Positions 14,064 through 15,311 of a stretch of 15,311 bases of DNA are shown one piece after another. The DNA lies in assembly GCA_041484135.1 (NCBI GenBank), contig JBGPHD010000064.1:1-15311 (forward strand). The letters are read 5' to 3'. Below the pieces are notes generated by a model. The model was not told the DNA's origin. It did not search any database and was given only the letters and a program-made list of their open reading frames with translations. This DNA is from JACORV01 sp041484135 (lineage in GTDB: Bacteria; Gemmatimonadota; Gemmatimonadetes; Gemmatimonadales; JACORV01). Each line of letters begins with the position of its first letter. The stretch's first letter is position 1. The position numbers and the translations under genes are program-made.

Positions 14064-15311
14064 TTATGGATTCGGACGAAGGTCCTCGAAGAACTGCCCC
14101 ACACTGAACCCCACCGGATCGATCTCGTAGTACCGGTTCCGGATGAACCGCCCCGTAGTCGGGAAGTACGGCGGCGGCGTCTGGAAGGCGCAGACGTCGT
14201 ACGCGTACCGCTTGATGTAACCGGTGCCGCCGCCCGTGCCCACGGCGCCGCGCGTGCCCTGGATGATCCCGCCCGTCAGATAGAGGCACCCCCGGCCCCA
14301 GTTGGTGCCCTGGCACGGCTGCGCGGAGGTGGACCCGGTGCTGTAGTTCTCCGCCGTGAAGCTGTTCAACGTCAGGATCACCGCCTGGAGGAAGTCGTCG
14401 TTGCTGTCGTCGTAGTTGCGGTACCCGGTGCCGATGTCCCAGGGCGCGTTGATGGTGTTATCGGCCTCGAGGACGTCCCCCTGCGAGAGCAGCCCCAGCA
14501 TGTTGGAGGACAGGCACGGCGAGGACCCCGGCGCGATGGCGTACTGGAGGTCATCCGCGATGGTGATGTTGTCCGTGGCGGCGATGGTCACCCGTCCATT
14601 CACGATCCCGCTCAGGATGACCTTGCCGTTCACGTAGATCACGCCCTTGGTGTTGTTGTTGTAGAGGCGTGAGAGCGGCCACAGGTAGTGCGCGAGCGAG
14701 TCACGCCCGACCAGCGTGGTATCCACGACGTTCGACGCGACGTTCTTGAGGCCGGCCGACCACTCGGCGGGCGGGGCGTCGGTGTAGCGCACCCAGTAGC
14801 CGACCGAGTCGCGTTGACTGAAGGTGTTGTGCTGGAGCGTCCCCAGGCCCGTCACGTTCAACCGATCGCTGCCCGCGAGGAAGCAGCGGAAGGTTCCCGA
14901 GTTGAGCGACGCCGTGGCCGCCCCGGTCGATGGCGTGCCGCCATGCCCCCAGACGAGCAAGCCTAGGGTGCGGTGGAAGTTGGCGGTGAAGAACGTGCTC
15001 CCATAGCTCGTGTTGTGGAAGTCGCCGCAGTTGAGGGACTGGTTGGCGGTCCCCGGCCGGTCGGCCGCCATCTGGACGCCGTCCACCCGCCCGCTGTCCA
15101 TGTAGACGCGGAAGAACCCCTCGGTCGGGCCGGTCACGCGCCCGTCACCGTCCAGGTCGATCGAGACGAACTCGATGCGCATGCGTGCCTGCCCCGCAGC
15201 CACGGCGCCGGCCGGCGCGGTGAAGGACATCCCGCCCTGCGTGGCGTAGGTGTTGAGCTTGACGAGGTCCGCGGGCGTCGGCAGCGGGATCACCGCGCCG
15301 CGCTCCAGGTA
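14064..15311 (-). CDS. DUF4900/PilX-like surface or pilus-associated protein, C-terminal part (5' end outside window)
   Basis: The frame is open at the right edge, beginning YLERGAVIPLPTPADL, so the N-terminus is outside the window; 415 residues are visible. The sequence is rich in Gly, Thr, Asn and Ser, as in extracellular proteins. A segment with GVIYVNGKVILSGIVNG followed by RVTIAATDNITIADDLQYA resembles the DUF4900 part of type IV pilus PilX-type proteins: short beta repeats with alternating V/I and N/G. Near the edge is a DLDGDGRVTG stretch resembling a Ca2+-binding loop. The C-terminal part includes Y-rich RNRYYEIDPVGF. The role in a pilus or related apparatus is inferred from this resemblance and from pilT nearby. 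Its stop is only 7 bp from that of the acylase gene on the other strand. Confidence 0.6.
   Translation of the reverse strand, partial: YLERGAVIPLPTPADLVKLNTYATQGGMSFTAPAGAVAAGQARMRIEFVSIDLDGDGRVTGPTEGFFRVYMDSGRVDGVQMAADRPGTANQSLNCGDFHNTSYGSTFFTANFHRTLGLLVWGHGGTPSTGAATASLNSGTFRCFLAGSDRLNVTGLGTLQHNTFSQRDSVGYWVRYTDAPPAEWSAGLKNVASNVVDTTLVGRDSLAHYLWPLSRLYNNNTKGVIYVNGKVILSGIVNGRVTIAATDNITIADDLQYAIAPGSSPCLSSNMLGLLSQGDVLEADNTINAPWDIGTGYRNYDDSNDDFLQAVILTLNSFTAENYSTGSTSAQPCQGTNWGRGCLYLTGGIIQGTRGAVGTGGGTGYIKRYAYDVCAFQTPPPYFPTTGRFIRNRYYEIDPVGFSVGQFFEDLRPNP

Noticed and set aside
12970..14130. Plus-strand open frame of 386 codons overlapping the acylase gene in another frame
   Set aside because: The translation is Arg/Gly/His-rich with no domain features. 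The acylase frame carries TANNR and other conserved motifs over the same bases.

Overview
The window is a compact, very GC-rich bacterial chromosome segment, with almost every base coding or in short gaps. The gene content, frequent GTG starts, the secreted subtilisin/PKD lipoprotein and the pilus-type DUF4900-like protein suggest a Gemmatimonadota or related lineage. That assignment is inference from gene style; there is no rRNA or other decisive marker here. I found no tRNA, rRNA, CRISPR array, insertion sequence or phage gene.

Layout: (1) Bases 2-1867 (+) hold the end of a ribosomal-protein (spc-type) operon: the C-terminal part of secY, then adk and map. Two hairpins follow map at 1871-1927. 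(2) Bases 1951-7168 (-) hold four genes read right to left: an inositol-monophosphatase-family enzyme, a full-length bifunctional formimidoyltransferase-cyclodeaminase and a GNAT acetyltransferase form a tight operon. A hairpin terminator follows, and then a secreted S8 serine protease lipoprotein with four C-terminal PKD domains. (3) Bases 7205-14056 (+) hold trpS, a pilT-type ATPase gene, a DapA-superfamily aldolase/lyase gene, purA and a membrane-anchored penicillin-acylase-family hydrolase. (4) Bases 14064-15311 (-) hold the 3' part of a DUF4900/PilX-like surface or pilus protein gene that runs off the window.

How the genes relate: secY/adk/map, trpS and purA are housekeeping genes (protein export, adenylate balance, N-terminal Met removal, Trp charging, AMP synthesis). 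The formimidoyltransferase-cyclodeaminase returns one-carbon units from histidine breakdown to the folate pool. The protease, acylase and DUF4900-like protein are envelope or secreted products, and PilT would power twitching or pilus retraction. Three gene pairs (adk/map, pilT/dapA-like, purA/acylase) overlap by the same four bases, GTGA, which suggests translational coupling between otherwise unrelated functions.

I see no convincing new multi-gene system. The signals most worth a second look are small-scale. One is an octamer tandem repeat inserted in the presumed spacer of the penicillin-acylase precursor. Another is a seven-tract GGG array over the phosphatase stop and the next gene's start. 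The others are a recent 510-bp duplication of a two-PKD module, an apparent iron-sulfur-type cysteine set in TrpRS, a hairpin over the adk ribosome-binding site, and a very short divergent trpS promoter region that may give a leaderless mRNA.
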